From assembly GCA_009838915.1 (NCBI GenBank), contig VXQT01000036.1:1-64000 (forward strand): a DNA stretch of 64,000 nt, in the 5' to 3' direction. The translations under genes were made by a program, and so were the position numbers. Origin of the DNA: Chloroflexota bacterium. Its GTDB lineage: Bacteria > Chloroflexota > Dehalococcoidia > Bin125. Positions 17,406 to 26,480 of this stretch are shown one piece after another (positions within the stretch are counted from its first letter, which is position 1; each line of letters begins with the position of its first letter). Under the pieces are notes generated by a model. It was not told the DNA's origin, did not search any database, and saw only the letters and a program-made list of their open reading frames with translations.

Positions 17406-19022
17406 CTACTCAAGCGCGAGCAACCACGGATAGTGCGGCTGTCCGCCGGCAACCAGATCGACCTCGATGCCGGTTTGCGACTCGATCTGCTCCGCCATTG
17501 CCTCGGCTCGCTCCTCGGAGACGTCGGCGCCGAAGTAGAGCGTGAACAGCGACGCGCCCGACAGAGACTCCGCCATCCGCTCTGCGAGCGAACGGCCGAC
17601 TTCGTCGATCTCGGAACCAGCACCGACGATCTCGCCGTCGAGCATGGCGAACGGCTGTCCCTCGGCGATCGGCGTGTCGCCCTCCAGCGTGCGCGCGGCC
17701 AGAGTCACCCGACCGATGCGAACGGACTGCATCGCCTCCTGCATCTCGGACACGACATCGTCAACCGGCACGCCGCCGATCAGCGCCGTCAGAGCGGCGA
17801 CGCCCTCGGCCTGGCTGTCGTTGTGAATCACGTGTAGTCGTTGCGGTTCATCCGCGGCGGCGGCGAGTTCACCCGCTCGTTCGGCGGCCGGCGTCACGTT
17901 GTGGTTGTTGGGCAACACGATGACGTCTCGGCCCTTGACAGACTCGGCGGCCGAGAACAGCATCTCGACCGATGGATTGTCGGCCGCGCCGCCGGAGACA
18001 ATCGCCGCCGCGCCGAGCTCGGTGAACACGCGAACGAAGCCGCTGCCCTGCGCGACCGCGACCACCGCCGGATCGGACTGCGACTCGTGCGTCCGCGCCG
18101 CCTGGGCTCGCATATCCACGGCGCGGAACACCCGGATGCGTCCGGCCGCGTCGGCGGCGGCATAGGTGTCGGCGGGCTCCACGGTGTGGATGTGGATGCG
18201 CAGATCGTCGCCGTCGGGGGCGAGCATGACGGTTTCGTCGTCGCCCGCGAGAATCTCGCGCAGGCCGTCAATGTCCTCGACGCCGGCGACGACGAGTTCC
18301 GTGCAGAACCCATCGAAGTCGCCGCCGGAGTCCAGTCGCCGCGCGAGCCAGCCCGGGTCAATTGCGCCCAGTTCGGCCGGCACGTCGGGAATCGGCTCGC
18401 CGGCGAGCGCGCCGGCCATGCCGCGCAGCATGAACTCGAGGCCGCGCGCTCCGGCGTCCACCACACCGGCGTCCTTGAGGACGGGATTCTGCTCGGGCGT
18501 GTACTCGACCGACTCATTGGCCGCTTCGACGGCAACCCGCAACTGGCTGACAGGGTCGCCCTCGGCCGAGCGGACCGCGGCCGCGGTATCGGCGGCGACA
18601 GAGATCATCGTGCCGTCGCGGGGTTCGGCAACGGCGTTGCGGGCTGCGTCTGCGGCAGCGTTGAAGGCGCGGGCCAGCGAACCGGCGCCGGCATCAGCGT
18701 CGCCTGCGAGCCCCGAGGCGAATCCGCGCAGCCACTGCGCGCCGATCACGCCTGAGCTGCCGCGTCCGCCGAGCAGCGCGGCCGATGCCGCAGCGGCGGC
18801 GATCTCGTGCGAGAGTGCGTCCTCCGCGATCTCGTCGAGCGACTCGCTGGCGGCGGCCAGCGTGCGACCGAGGTTGGCGCCGGTGTCGCCGTCGGGCACG
18901 GGGAACACGTTGATCTGATTGAGCGCTTCGCGATGCAGCGCGACCCAGCCTGCCGCCCCCTGGATCATGCGTCGGACCTGCGCGCCGCTGAGTCCAGGAC
19001 TCGAGCCATCGCTGTTGGTCAT
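17406..19022 (-). CDS. DAK2/DhaL-domain fatty acid kinase (FakA-like)
   Basis: A 538-residue protein of the YloV/FakA type. The N-terminal DhaL/DAK2 kinase domain (about residues 1-200) has NVFPVPDGDTGANL, the metal and ATP site, and LLGGRGSSGVIGAQWLRG. The middle and C-terminal DegV-like region includes VVAGVEDIDGLREILAG and DDLRIHIHTVEP. FakA phosphorylates the fatty acid presented by a FakB/DegV protein; the next gene downstream is such a DegV. The frame is open well upstream across rpmB, but MTNSDGSSPGLSG at ATG 19022 is the natural start. It is divergent from rpmB. Confidence 0.92.
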   Translation of the reverse strand: MTNSDGSSPGLSGAQVRRMIQGAAGWVALHREALNQINVFPVPDGDTGANLGRTLAAASESLDEIAEDALSHEIAAAAASAALLGGRGSSGVIGAQWLRGFASGLAGDADAGAGSLARAFNAAADAARNAVAEPRDGTMISVAADTAAAVRSAEGDPVSQLRVAVEAANESVEYTPEQNPVLKDAGVVDAGARGLEFMLRGMAGALAGEPIPDVPAELGAIDPGWLARRLDSGGDFDGFCTELVVAGVEDIDGLREILAGDDETVMLAPDGDDLRIHIHTVEPADTYAAADAAGRIRVFRAVDMRAQAARTHESQSDPAVVAVAQGSGFVRVFTELGAAAIVSGGAADNPSVEMLFSAAESVKGRDVIVLPNNHNVTPAAERAGELAAAADEPQRLHVIHNDSQAEGVAALTALIGGVPVDDVVSEMQEAMQSVRIGRVTLAARTLEGDTPIAEGQPFAMLDGEIVGAGSEIDEVGRSLAERMAESLSGASLFTLYFGADVSEERAEAMAEQIESQTGIEVDLVAGGQPHYPWLLALE

Positions 19023-19087
19023 CTGTAGCTTCCCCAATAGAGCGCGACCATTGCGTTTGCGTTGACACGGGCGCGAGTTCAGAGTGC

Positions 19088-19096
19088 TGGTATGAT
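19088..19096 (+). promoter_or_regulatory. Extended -10 promoter candidate for rpmB
   Basis: TGGTATGAT at 19088-19096 matches an extended -10 (TGn plus TATGAT), about 95 bases before the rpmB start. A perfect TTGACA lies at 19062-19067, but its 23-base spacing is too long for a standard sigma-70 pair. The extended -10 reading is therefore the better one. The gap is shared with the divergent fakA gene. Confidence 0.45.
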
Positions 19097-19190
19097 ACCT
19101 GCCACGTGCCGGCGAACGCCGTGATCGGTACGTGCCCCATGCATGGCGCGCACCCGGTGCGCGCTGAGGCGAGGGAACGAGGACGGACCG

Positions 19191-19406
19191 ATGGCCGGCA
19201 AATGCGATCTGTGTGACAAGCGGACCACGTTTGGCCGCAACATTCGCCACAAGCATTCCGGCCGCTGGAAGCGTAAGGCGCCTCGCACTTCTCGTACGTT
19301 TAAGCCAAATGTTCACCGTCACAAAGTGACTGTTGACGGCAAGACACAGCGGCTTAACGTGTGCACCGCCTGCCTGCGCACGATGATGAAGCGGCTCGCC
19401 GCCTGA
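19191..19406 (+). CDS. rpmB: 50S ribosomal protein L28
   Basis: L28, 71 residues, a component of the large ribosomal subunit. It starts MAGKCDLCDKRTTFGRNIRHKHSGR, as is usual for the family, and continues with RTFKPNVHRHKVTVDG. CDLC near the N-terminus and CTAC near the C-terminus give four cysteines, so this is a zinc-binding (C+) form. The frame is open to 19143, but ATG 19191 follows a purine-rich stretch (GAGGGAACGAGGAC) and gives the standard N-terminus. It is divergent from fakA, an arrangement seen in many bacteria. Confidence 0.96.
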   Translation: MAGKCDLCDKRTTFGRNIRHKHSGRWKRKAPRTSRTFKPNVHRHKVTVDGKTQRLNVCTACLRTMMKRLAA

Positions 19407-19554
19407 TTCGTCGCAGCCCATGACCGACATACGACACACTGAGATCGGAAGACTGCACGCCTGAGAGCCAGAGCACGGACGAAGCGTCCGCCCCTGACTA
19501 CCCGACCGAGACCCAACCGAGCGCCGAGGCGCCGCCAGACCGAGACCGAGGAAT

Positions 19555-19977
19555 ATGAGAATCTACGTTGGGAACCTGCCGTTCCGCACCAACTCCGAGG
19601 AACTTCGCGACCTGTTCGCCGAGCACGGCGAAGTTCGCGACTGCGTCATCCCCGTCGACCGCGACAGCGGCCGGTCGCGCGGCTTCGGCTTCGTCGATAT
19701 GGACGACGACGAGGCACGCACCGCGATCACCGCGCTGGACGGCTACGACATTGACGGCCGCCAGCTGCGCGTCAACGAAGCGCGACCCCGCGGAGGCGGG
19801 GGTGGTGGAGGCGGCGGCTACCGCGGTGGCGGTGGCGGCGGCGGCGGCTACCGCGAGGAACGCGGTGGCGGTGGCGGCGGCTACCGTGAAGAGCGCGGCG
19901 GCGGCGGGTACCGGGAACCGCGCCACGACGATCGCGGCTCGCGCGACAGCTACGCCGACCGAGGCCGCCGCTACTAG
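19555..19977 (+). CDS. Glycine-rich RNA-binding protein (single RRM plus RGG-like tail)
   Basis: A 140-residue protein. Residues 1-80 form one RNA recognition motif with RNP2 IYVGNL and RNP1 RGFGFVDM. The rest is a low-complexity tail of poly-glycine runs alternating with YREER or YREPR, like RGG boxes, and it ends in RGRRY. Bacterial proteins of this type are known as RNA chaperones, some cold-induced, best studied in cyanobacteria. The tail at DNA level is a GGC/GGT-rich imperfect repeat prone to length change. It lies 148 bases after rpmB and probably has its own promoter there, though I see no clear one. Confidence 0.92.
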   Translation: MRIYVGNLPFRTNSEELRDLFAEHGEVRDCVIPVDRDSGRSRGFGFVDMDDDEARTAITALDGYDIDGRQLRVNEARPRGGGGGGGGGYRGGGGGGGGYREERGGGGGGYREERGGGGYREPRHDDRGSRDSYADRGRRY

Positions 19978-20019
19978 CAGCGCCTCTACCCCGGCTCCAG
20001 CCTTTCCGCGACGGACGTC

Positions 20020-21153
20020 ATGACTACCCGCGTCCGGATCCGATCCGTCGGATTCGGACGTGAGGCGACGCCGTTTATCGATGTCTTGTGGCGCGTCTAC
20101 GCCGACGATCCACATTGGATCCCGATGTTGCGGCGCGTCCAGCGCGAGCGACTCGATCCTGCGCACACGCCGTTCCTGCGCTACGGGCAGGCGCAACTCT
20201 TCCTTGCCGAGCGCGACGGGGAACCGGTCGGCCGCATCTCCGCGCAGATTAATCCGCTGCACGATGAGAAGTGGAACGAGGCGGCCGGATTCTTCGGTCA
20301 CTTCGACTGCGTCGACGACCTCGAGGCCGCAGCCGCGTTGTTCGAAGCAGCCGAATCGTGGTTGCGCGAACGAGGCGCCGCGATCTCGCGCGGTCCCTTT
20401 AGCTTCACGATCAACGACGAGTCCGGCTGCCTGGTTGAGGGGTTTGATTCACCGCCCATGGTGGCGATGCCGCACGGTCGTCCGTGGTTCCCCGAACTGA
20501 TCGAGGCCAACGGCTACCGAAAGGTCAAAGACCTCTGGGCTTATCACTATCCCGTTGACGCTCCACTCGGCGACCGCCGTCAGCGCGCCTGGCAGCGCAT
20601 CCATGAGCATCCGCGAGTCACGGTGCGGCCATTCGACAAGCGCAACTTCCAACGTGACGTGCGAATCGCAGCCGAGATCTTCAACGAGGCCTGGGTTGAG
20701 AACTGGAGCTCAGTGCCGATCACCGAGGAGGAAGCCGATCGACTCGCCTCCGACCTTGTCCAGTTCGCCGATCCGGATCTCACCGCGTTCGTCGAGATCG
20801 ATGGCGATCCGGCTGCCATGGTGATTTCAATCCCCAACCTCAACGAATGCGCCCGAGACATCGACGGACGGCTGTTCCCGTTTGGTTGGGCGAAGCTGCT
20901 CTGGCGGCTTCGGCGGCGGCCGGAGAGTGGCCGCGTGATGCTGCTCGGCGTGCGGCAGAAGTGGCGGACCCGAGAGTTCGCCCAACTCGGCGTGATGCTG
21001 ACAGCCGAAGTGCACGTGCGTGGCGCGGCCAAGGGCTATCGCTGGGCGGAGTTGGGCTGGGTACTCGAGGACAATCACCTGCTCAATCATGCACTGAGGC
21101 GCACCGATGCAGAGGTCTACAAGGTGTATCGGGTGTACGAGAAGGCGCTGTAA
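20020..21153 (+). CDS. GNAT-like N-acetyltransferase-fold protein (YghO-like)
   Basis: A 377-residue protein resembling the large, poorly characterised GNAT family that includes E. coli YghO. Conserved-looking blocks are FIDVLWRVYADDPHWIPML near the N-terminus, FFGHFDCVDD, GPFSFTINDESGCLVEGFDSPP, and a C-terminal acetyltransferase-like half ending AELGWVLEDNHLLNHALRR and AEVYKVYRVYEK. The GWVLEDN segment matches the end of GNAT folds. No substrate is known for this family. It starts 42 bases after the RRM gene on the same strand, and a double repeat follows its stop. I recognised the family by pattern only. Confidence 0.75.
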   Translation: MTTRVRIRSVGFGREATPFIDVLWRVYADDPHWIPMLRRVQRERLDPAHTPFLRYGQAQLFLAERDGEPVGRISAQINPLHDEKWNEAAGFFGHFDCVDDLEAAAALFEAAESWLRERGAAISRGPFSFTINDESGCLVEGFDSPPMVAMPHGRPWFPELIEANGYRKVKDLWAYHYPVDAPLGDRRQRAWQRIHEHPRVTVRPFDKRNFQRDVRIAAEIFNEAWVENWSSVPITEEEADRLASDLVQFADPDLTAFVEIDGDPAAMVISIPNLNECARDIDGRLFPFGWAKLLWRLRRRPESGRVMLLGVRQKWRTREFAQLGVMLTAEVHVRGAAKGYRWAELGWVLEDNHLLNHALRRTDAEVYKVYRVYEKAL

Positions 21154-21165
21154 GCGATCTCTCGT

Positions 21166-21297
21166 TCCTCCTCTCCCCCGCCGCGCGGGGGAGATGTCGC
21201 AGAGCGACAGAGGGGGCACGCACGCCCAACGTATGCTCGGAGCCCCCCTCTGCCTTCGGCATCTCCCCCCGCTGTGCGGGGGGAGAGATGATGATGC
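21166..21297. repeat. Two dispersed double-hairpin repeats in opposite orientation
   Basis: The first copy (about 21167-21218) is inverted; read on the minus strand its small hairpin is GTCGC-TCT-GCGAC and its large hairpin CCCCCGC-GCG-GCGGGGG. The second (about 21240-21290) is direct: TGCC-TTC-GGCA and CCCCCCGC-TGT-GCGGGGGG. Together they fill the gap between the convergent GNAT-like gene and rpe. Confidence 0.8.
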
Positions 21298-21972
21298 TCA
21301 GTCCCTGGCCAACGCCCGACGCAGTCGCGCGATTGCGCCGGCGACGGATTCTCGGTCATTGAAGACGGCGGAGCCCGCAACCAACCAATCGGCGCCGGCC
21401 TCGACGATCGCGGCGATGGTCGATTCGTTCACGCCGCCGTCGACCGCTACGCGCGCGTCCTCGCGTCCGCAGTCATCCAGCATCTCGCGCGCCTGGCGAA
21501 TGCGGTCCAGCGATTCGGGAATGAAGCGCTGGCCTCCCCAGCCGGGATTGACGCTCATGACCTGCACCCGGCCGCAGATCGGCAGGACGGCCTCAATCTC
21601 ACTGAGCGGCGTTCCCGGATTGAGCGTGATACCCGCCTCGACGCCGCGTTCGGCGATTCGCTGCAGTAACCGGTGCGGATGCCGAGTCGACTCGATGTGA
21701 ATCGTGACGCAGTTGACGCCGGCATCGACGAAGTCGTCCACCTGGCCCTCGGGATGCTCAACCATCAAGTGCGCCTCGATCGGCAGGGATGTGAGTCCGC
21801 GGACCGCCGAGGCCATCTGCGCGCCGAAAGTGATTGGCGGCACGAAGTTGCCGTCCATCACGTCGAGCGAGATCCAGTCGGCGCCTGCGGACTCCAGCTG
21901 CTCGATTTGATCGGCGAGCCGTGTCCAGTCAGCGTTCAGGATCGAGGGCGCGAGTTGCACGAGACGCGTCAT
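21298..21972 (-). CDS. rpe: Ribulose-phosphate 3-epimerase
   Basis: Rpe, 224 residues, interconverts ribulose 5-phosphate and xylulose 5-phosphate in the pentose phosphate pathway. The TIM-barrel marks are all present: LAPSILNADW, SLDVMDGNFVPPITFG with the metal aspartate, IEAHLMVEHPE, MSVNPGWGGQRFIP and the phosphate-binding end VDGGVNESTI with ADWLVAGSAVF. Its start overlaps the argH stop by four bases (ATGA), so it is the last gene of the arginine unit and probably translated by coupling. Nothing in it is unusual. Confidence 0.96.
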   Translation of the reverse strand: MTRLVQLAPSILNADWTRLADQIEQLESAGADWISLDVMDGNFVPPITFGAQMASAVRGLTSLPIEAHLMVEHPEGQVDDFVDAGVNCVTIHIESTRHPHRLLQRIAERGVEAGITLNPGTPLSEIEAVLPICGRVQVMSVNPGWGGQRFIPESLDRIRQAREMLDDCGREDARVAVDGGVNESTIAAIVEAGADWLVAGSAVFNDRESVAGAIARLRRALARD

Positions 21973-23489
21973 CGTCGTCCCTGCTGTCGTGCGGCGGCGC
22001 GCCGCTGTGCGCGGTTGAGTCCGGTCTCCGGCCTGGTCTCGGGGGACGGCGCCGCTGGGGTGGAGTCCTGACTTGCGGGTTGGAGTTGGAGGCGTTGTTT
22101 GGCGGCTTCCAGGGCAGTGCTCACCTGCTTGGGCGCCGTTCCGCCCAACACGTCGCGCGACTCGAGTGCGAACTGCACAGTCATCCCGACCGCGTCCGCC
22201 CCGAACGCCGAATGCTCCCGCTGCAGATCGTCCAGGCTCAGGTCGCCCAGGGCGCAGTTCCGCTCCTCGCAGAGCTTGACCAGACGTCCGACGACCCCAT
22301 GCGCCTCGCGGAAGGGCACGCCCGCCCGCGTGAGATAGTCGGCGTAATCGGTAGCCAGGATGAACGGGTCGCTGTCGACCATCGCGCGGGCGCGGGCGCC
22401 GTGCACCTGCGCCGTCAGCAGCGCGCGCGCGAGCACGTGCAGCGTACCGATCAACGTCTCGGCGGTGTCGAACAGGCCCGACTTGTCCTCCTGCAGATCA
22501 CGGTTGTATGCGAGCGGCAGACCCTTGAGGGTCGTCAGCAGACCTGTAAGATGGCCGACCACCTTGCCGCTGCGTCCGCGGGCCAGCTCGGCGATGTCGG
22601 GATTGCGTTTCTGCGGCATGATCGACGAGCCGGTGGTGAAGGCGTCGCCGAACTGCAGCACACCAAACTCGGCCGAGCTCCAGAGGATCACGTCCTCGCA
22701 GAGCCGAGACACGTTGACCATGCAGATGGCCGCGTTGGCCAGGTACTCCGCGATGTAGTCGCGCGAGGAGACGGCGTCAATGCTGTTGCGCGAGACTGCC
22801 TCGAAGCCCAACTCGTCGGCGACGGCCTCTCGGTCGAGTGGATAAGCGGCTCCGGCCAGAGCGGCGCTGCCGAGCGGCATGATGTCGGCTCGGGCGAACG
22901 AGTCGACCAGTCGCTCGGCGTCGCGGTCGAGCATCTCCAGGTAGGCGAGCAGGTGATGGGCGAGCAGGACCGGTTGCGCGCGCTGGAGGTGGGTGTAGCC
23001 GGGCAGATACACGCCGTCCGAGCGCTCGGCCAACTCAATCAGCGCCGCCTGCAGTCCGCGCACCGCGCCGACGGACTGGACGATCGCGTCGCGGACGAAC
23101 ATGCGCGTGTCCAGCGCGACCTGGTCGTTGCGCGACCGCGCCGTATGCAGCCGGCCGGCGGCATCGGCGCCGATGATCTGGCTCAAGCGGGCTTCGACAT
23201 GGGTGTGAATGTCCTCGAGTTCGTGATTGATCTCGAAGCCGCCCGACTCGATCTCGGACTCGACCTGATCGAGTCCTTTCAGGATGCGCTCGGCGTCGGT
23301 GGAGTCAATGATGCCCTGAGCTGCGAGCATTCTCGCATGCGCGCGTGAGCCGGCAATGTCGTGATGGAAGAGCAGCAGGTCAGTTTGAATTGAGGACGTG
23401 TAGGCCTGAACCAGGGCGTCGGGCGCCTCCTCGAAGCGTCCACCCCAGAGCCGTTGAGGTTCTGATTCCGGGCTCCCGGCGTCAGCCAT
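21969..23489 (-). CDS. argH: Argininosuccinate lyase
   Basis: ArgH, 506 residues, splits argininosuccinate into arginine and fumarate. The fumarase-superfamily signature GSSIMPQKRNPD is intact. Other marks are LWGGRFEEAPDALVQAYTSSI at the N-terminus, DDVHTHVE-type EDIHTHVEARL, and PGYTHLQRAQPVLLAHHLLAY. The C-terminus has an extra tail of about 40 residues rich in Ala/Pro/Arg with no clear domain. It overlaps rpe by four bases and follows the small unknown gene by 10 bases. It belongs to the argG-orf-argH-rpe run. Confidence 0.96.
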   Translation of the reverse strand: MADAGSPESEPQRLWGGRFEEAPDALVQAYTSSIQTDLLLFHHDIAGSRAHARMLAAQGIIDSTDAERILKGLDQVESEIESGGFEINHELEDIHTHVEARLSQIIGADAAGRLHTARSRNDQVALDTRMFVRDAIVQSVGAVRGLQAALIELAERSDGVYLPGYTHLQRAQPVLLAHHLLAYLEMLDRDAERLVDSFARADIMPLGSAALAGAAYPLDREAVADELGFEAVSRNSIDAVSSRDYIAEYLANAAICMVNVSRLCEDVILWSSAEFGVLQFGDAFTTGSSIMPQKRNPDIAELARGRSGKVVGHLTGLLTTLKGLPLAYNRDLQEDKSGLFDTAETLIGTLHVLARALLTAQVHGARARAMVDSDPFILATDYADYLTRAGVPFREAHGVVGRLVKLCEERNCALGDLSLDDLQREHSAFGADAVGMTVQFALESRDVLGGTAPKQVSTALEAAKQRLQLQPASQDSTPAAPSPETRPETGLNRAQRRAAARQQGRR

Positions 23490-23499
23490 GCGCCGCCTG

Positions 23500-23859
23500 C
23501 TATTCGTCCGAGGGCAGCTTCGTCAGCCCCGCCGCGCCAATGGCGCTGTCGATCTGGTCATCCGAGAGGTCGCGCGCGCGAATCGTCTGAATTGCCAGCG
23601 GTTCAACTCCCGATCCGATCTGCGTGCGATAGAGCGCGTCGCCCAGGACGCGGATCAGCGACTGAACGTCGCCTTCGGAGAGCGGACCGCAAGCCGCCTC
23701 GAACGCCTGCTTCGCGTCCAGCGCCAGGTAAAGGGCGCACTCGAGCGTCGCATGACCGGGACGCCTGATGGCGAAATCGGCCGCGTCGGGACCGCCGGCC
23801 GTCGGCACTGCCGTTTCGTATTCGACCGCGATCTCGATGCCTTCGGCGTTTGTCGTCAT
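23500..23859 (-). CDS. Small conserved-looking protein between argG and argH, function unknown
   Basis: A 119-residue acidic protein with no signal peptide or membrane segment and no motif I recognise. It has a central helical-looking region (ATLECALYLALDAKQAFEAACGPL) and a C-terminal part with LIRVLGDALYRTQIGSGVEPLAI. Its codon use matches its neighbours. The tight packing, 10 bases before argH and 36 bases after argG, suggests a real gene in the arginine operon. A regulatory or accessory role is possible but there is no evidence for one. The start ATG 23859 is the first in frame. Confidence 0.7.
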   Translation of the reverse strand: MTTNAEGIEIAVEYETAVPTAGGPDAADFAIRRPGHATLECALYLALDAKQAFEAACGPLSEGDVQSLIRVLGDALYRTQIGSGVEPLAIQTIRARDLSDDQIDSAIGAAGLTKLPSDE

Positions 23860-23895
23860 CGCTGCCGTCCTATCTGGCCCTCGGTCCAGGTTCCA

Positions 23896-25149
23896 TCATC
23901 CCGTTCCACCCGATGATACGTCCAACACTCCGCCCGGTTGTCGGAGCAGTTGCTTCTCGGCTTGGACGCGAACGGGCAGGCCGAAAATGTCGATGAAGCC
24001 CACGGCGGACGACTGATCGAAGATGTCGCCTTCGTCGTAGGTCGCAAGCGAGTACTGGTACAGGCTGTTCGCACTCTCGACGCCGACCGTCACCGCCTGG
24101 CCCTTGTAGAGCTTGAGCCGCACATTGCCGGTCACGTGGCGCTGCATCGATGCCGTGAGCGCGGCCAAGTCCTGGTGCAAACCGGTAAACCACAGCCCGT
24201 CATAGATCAGATCGGCGTAATCATGTGTGAGCCGGTACTTGATCCGTAGTTGCGCCTTCGAGAGCGTCAGCGTCTCCAATGACTCGTGGGCGACGCGCAA
24301 GGCGGTTGCCGCTGGCGCTTCGTAGACCTCACGCGATTTGATGCCGACGAGGCGATCTTCGATCATGTCGATCCGGCCCACTCCGTTCGCTCCGGCGACA
24401 TCGTGGACGCGGCTAATCAGCGTGACCGGATCGAGTTCTTCACCGTCAAGCGAGACGGGTCTTCCGTGCTCGAACCCGACCTCGATGTAAGTCGGTTCGT
24501 CCGGCGCGTGCTCTGGATTGACCGTCCACTCCCAAACGTTGGCCGGCGGCTCGGTCCAGGGATCCTCCAGCGGGCCGGCTTCAATGGAGCGGCCCCAGAG
24601 GTTTTCGTCGGTTGAGTACTGCTTGTCCACGCTGACTGTGATCGGGATGTTGTGCGCCTGGGCGTAGACGATTTCGGACTCGCGGGTGGTCAACTCCCAC
24701 TCGCGAACGGGCGCGAGGATGCGCAGGTCGGGCGCGAGCGCCTGGACCGACACGTCAAAGCGCACCTGATCGTTGCCCTTGCCGGTGCAGCCGTGCGCGA
24801 CGGCCGTCGCGTTGTGTTCTCGCGCAACGTCGACCAGCGCCTTGGCGATCAGCGGGCGGGCGAGGGCGGTGGCGAGCGGGTAGCGGCCCTCGTAGAGCGC
24901 GCCCGCCATCAGGGCTGGAAAGCAGAACGAGCGGGCGAAGTCCTCGCGCAGGTCCAGCATCTCGAAGGCGATGGCGCCGGCGGCATATGCGCGAGACTCG
25001 AGCTCTTCGTCGGCCTCGAGGTAGCCCATGTCGGCAGTCATGCAGATCACTTCCCAGCCGCGCTCGGTCAGCCAACGGGTGACGACCGACGTATCCAGCC
25101 CGCCCGAGTAGGCCAGCACCACTCGCTTGTCTTCAGTTCGTCTTGGCAC
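23896..25149 (-). CDS. argG: Argininosuccinate synthase
   Basis: ArgG, 417 residues, joins citrulline and aspartate with ATP. The N-terminal PP-loop is clear: VVLAYSGGLDTSVVTRWL. Later blocks include YPLATALARPLIAKALV, AHGCTGKGNDQVRFD with the substrate loop, YSTDENLWGRSIEAGPLEDP and the C-terminal LYKGQAVTVGVESANSLY. The length is close to that of bacterial type I ArgG, with a short extra C-terminal tail. It lies 39 bases after argD in transcription order and is followed by the small unknown gene and argH. Confidence 0.97.
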   Translation of the reverse strand: MPRRTEDKRVVLAYSGGLDTSVVTRWLTERGWEVICMTADMGYLEADEELESRAYAAGAIAFEMLDLREDFARSFCFPALMAGALYEGRYPLATALARPLIAKALVDVAREHNATAVAHGCTGKGNDQVRFDVSVQALAPDLRILAPVREWELTTRESEIVYAQAHNIPITVSVDKQYSTDENLWGRSIEAGPLEDPWTEPPANVWEWTVNPEHAPDEPTYIEVGFEHGRPVSLDGEELDPVTLISRVHDVAGANGVGRIDMIEDRLVGIKSREVYEAPAATALRVAHESLETLTLSKAQLRIKYRLTHDYADLIYDGLWFTGLHQDLAALTASMQRHVTGNVRLKLYKGQAVTVGVESANSLYQYSLATYDEGDIFDQSSAVGFIDIFGLPVRVQAEKQLLRQPGGVLDVSSGGTG

Positions 25150-25188
25150 CCGGGTCTCCCAACTGCTTCGAGTACGGCGGTGGATTTG

Positions 25189-26373
25189 TTAATCAGAGAT
25201 CGACGCCAGCGCGTCGTCAATGATGTCGATCGCCTGGTTGATTTCCTGCTCCGAGATGGTCAGCGGCGGCACGAGGCGCAGCACGTTCGGCTTAACCACG
25301 TTGCAAAGCAGCCCGCGATCGCGAATCGCCGTAACCAGGGCGGGTCCGACGTCAGCGCTGAGCTGGACAGCGACGAGCAGTCCCTTGCCGCGCACGTGAT
25401 CGATCAACGGATGGCGATCTTCGAGCGCGCGCAGTCCGGACATCAACTGATCGCCGCGAGCCTCGGCCTGCGCGGGGATGTCCTCCTCGGTGATCACGCG
25501 CAGCGTCTCCAGGGCCACCGAGGTGGTAAACGGCTGACCGCCGAAGGTCGTGCCGTGGTCGCCGGCCTCAAGGATGTCGCCGCGCTCGTTCGCCACGATC
25601 GCGCCGATGGGCACGCCGCTGCCCAGGCCCTTGGCCAGGGCCATGACATCGGGCTGGATGTCCTCATGCTGCCAGGCGAAGAGCTTGCCTGTGCGGCCGA
25701 TGCCGGTCTGAACTTCGTCGAACATGAGCAGCAGGCCGTGTTCGTCGCAGATTTCTCGCAGGGCGACGAGGTAGCCATCGTCGGCGACGTTGACCCCGCC
25801 TTCGCCCTGCAGCGGCTCGACCAGGATGGCAGCGGTCTGCGGTCCCACGGCGGCGCGCACGGCGTCCACGTCGTTGAAGGCCACGTGACGGAAGCCGTCC
25901 AGGGGACCAAACGGTTCGCGGTAGCGCGGATTTCCGGAGGCGTTGACCGAGGCCAGCGTGCGGCCGTGGAAGGCCTCGTCCATGACGATGATCTCGTTGG
26001 CGCCGCCGCGCCGGGTCTGGCCCCACTTGCGGCCGATCTTGATTGCGCCCTCGGTCGCCTCGGCGCCGCTGTTGCAGAAAAAAATGCGGGTCATGCCCGA
26101 CTCTTCGAGGATCAGGTCCGCAAGGTCGAGCTGGGGAATCGTGTAGAAGTAGTTCGAGACGTGCAGCAGCGTCTCGGCCTGGTTCTTGATCGCGTTGACG
26201 ATCCGCGGGTGACAGTGACCGAGATTGTCGGCGGCGATGCCGGCGACGAAGTCGAGGTACTCGTTGCCCTCGTCGTCCCAGACCCTGGAGCCTTCGCCGC
26301 GCACCAGCGTGACCGGCAACCGACCTGCCGACATCATGAAGACGGCGGACTCGCGCTCAGCAGTAGTGGGCAT
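25189..26373 (-). CDS. argD: Acetylornithine aminotransferase
   Basis: ArgD, 394 residues, is the class III aminotransferase that makes N-acetylornithine from the semialdehyde. The PLP lysine is in MALAKGLGSGVPIGAIV, the PLP-binding aspartate motif is LMFDEVQTGIGRTGKLFA, and FFCNSGAEATEGAIKIGR forms the phosphate site. The context (argG, argH, argB, argJ, argC on the same strand) supports ArgD rather than another class III enzyme such as ornithine or GABA aminotransferase, which the sequence alone would not exclude. It is separated from UPF0182 by a 181-base gap holding a palindrome. Confidence 0.93.
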   Translation of the reverse strand: MPTTAERESAVFMMSAGRLPVTLVRGEGSRVWDDEGNEYLDFVAGIAADNLGHCHPRIVNAIKNQAETLLHVSNYFYTIPQLDLADLILEESGMTRIFFCNSGAEATEGAIKIGRKWGQTRRGGANEIIVMDEAFHGRTLASVNASGNPRYREPFGPLDGFRHVAFNDVDAVRAAVGPQTAAILVEPLQGEGGVNVADDGYLVALREICDEHGLLLMFDEVQTGIGRTGKLFAWQHEDIQPDVMALAKGLGSGVPIGAIVANERGDILEAGDHGTTFGGQPFTTSVALETLRVITEEDIPAQAEARGDQLMSGLRALEDRHPLIDHVRGKGLLVAVQLSADVGPALVTAIRDRGLLCNVVKPNVLRLVPPLTISEQEINQAIDIIDDALASISD

Positions 26374-26480
26374 GGTCTTATCTCCGGAAACGCCAACAGG
26401 CAGGGGCGATCCAACTCAGATTACGCGAGGCATCCACGCGCGTCTATGAAGTCTGTGGCGCTGTGCATAGCTCGCTATGT

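Noticed and set aside
19062-19096. Standard -35/-10 pair TTGACA and TATGAT for rpmB
   Set aside because: The spacing is 23 bases, too long for sigma-70; I kept only the extended -10 as a candidate.
19795-19915. Possible CRISPR-like or satellite repeat
   Set aside because: The repetition is the coding tract for the Gly/YREER tail of the RRM protein, with imperfect units and no spacers.
21834-23348. Plus-strand open frame opposite argH (504 codons)
   Set aside because: Shadow of ArgH, whose signature is intact on the minus strand.
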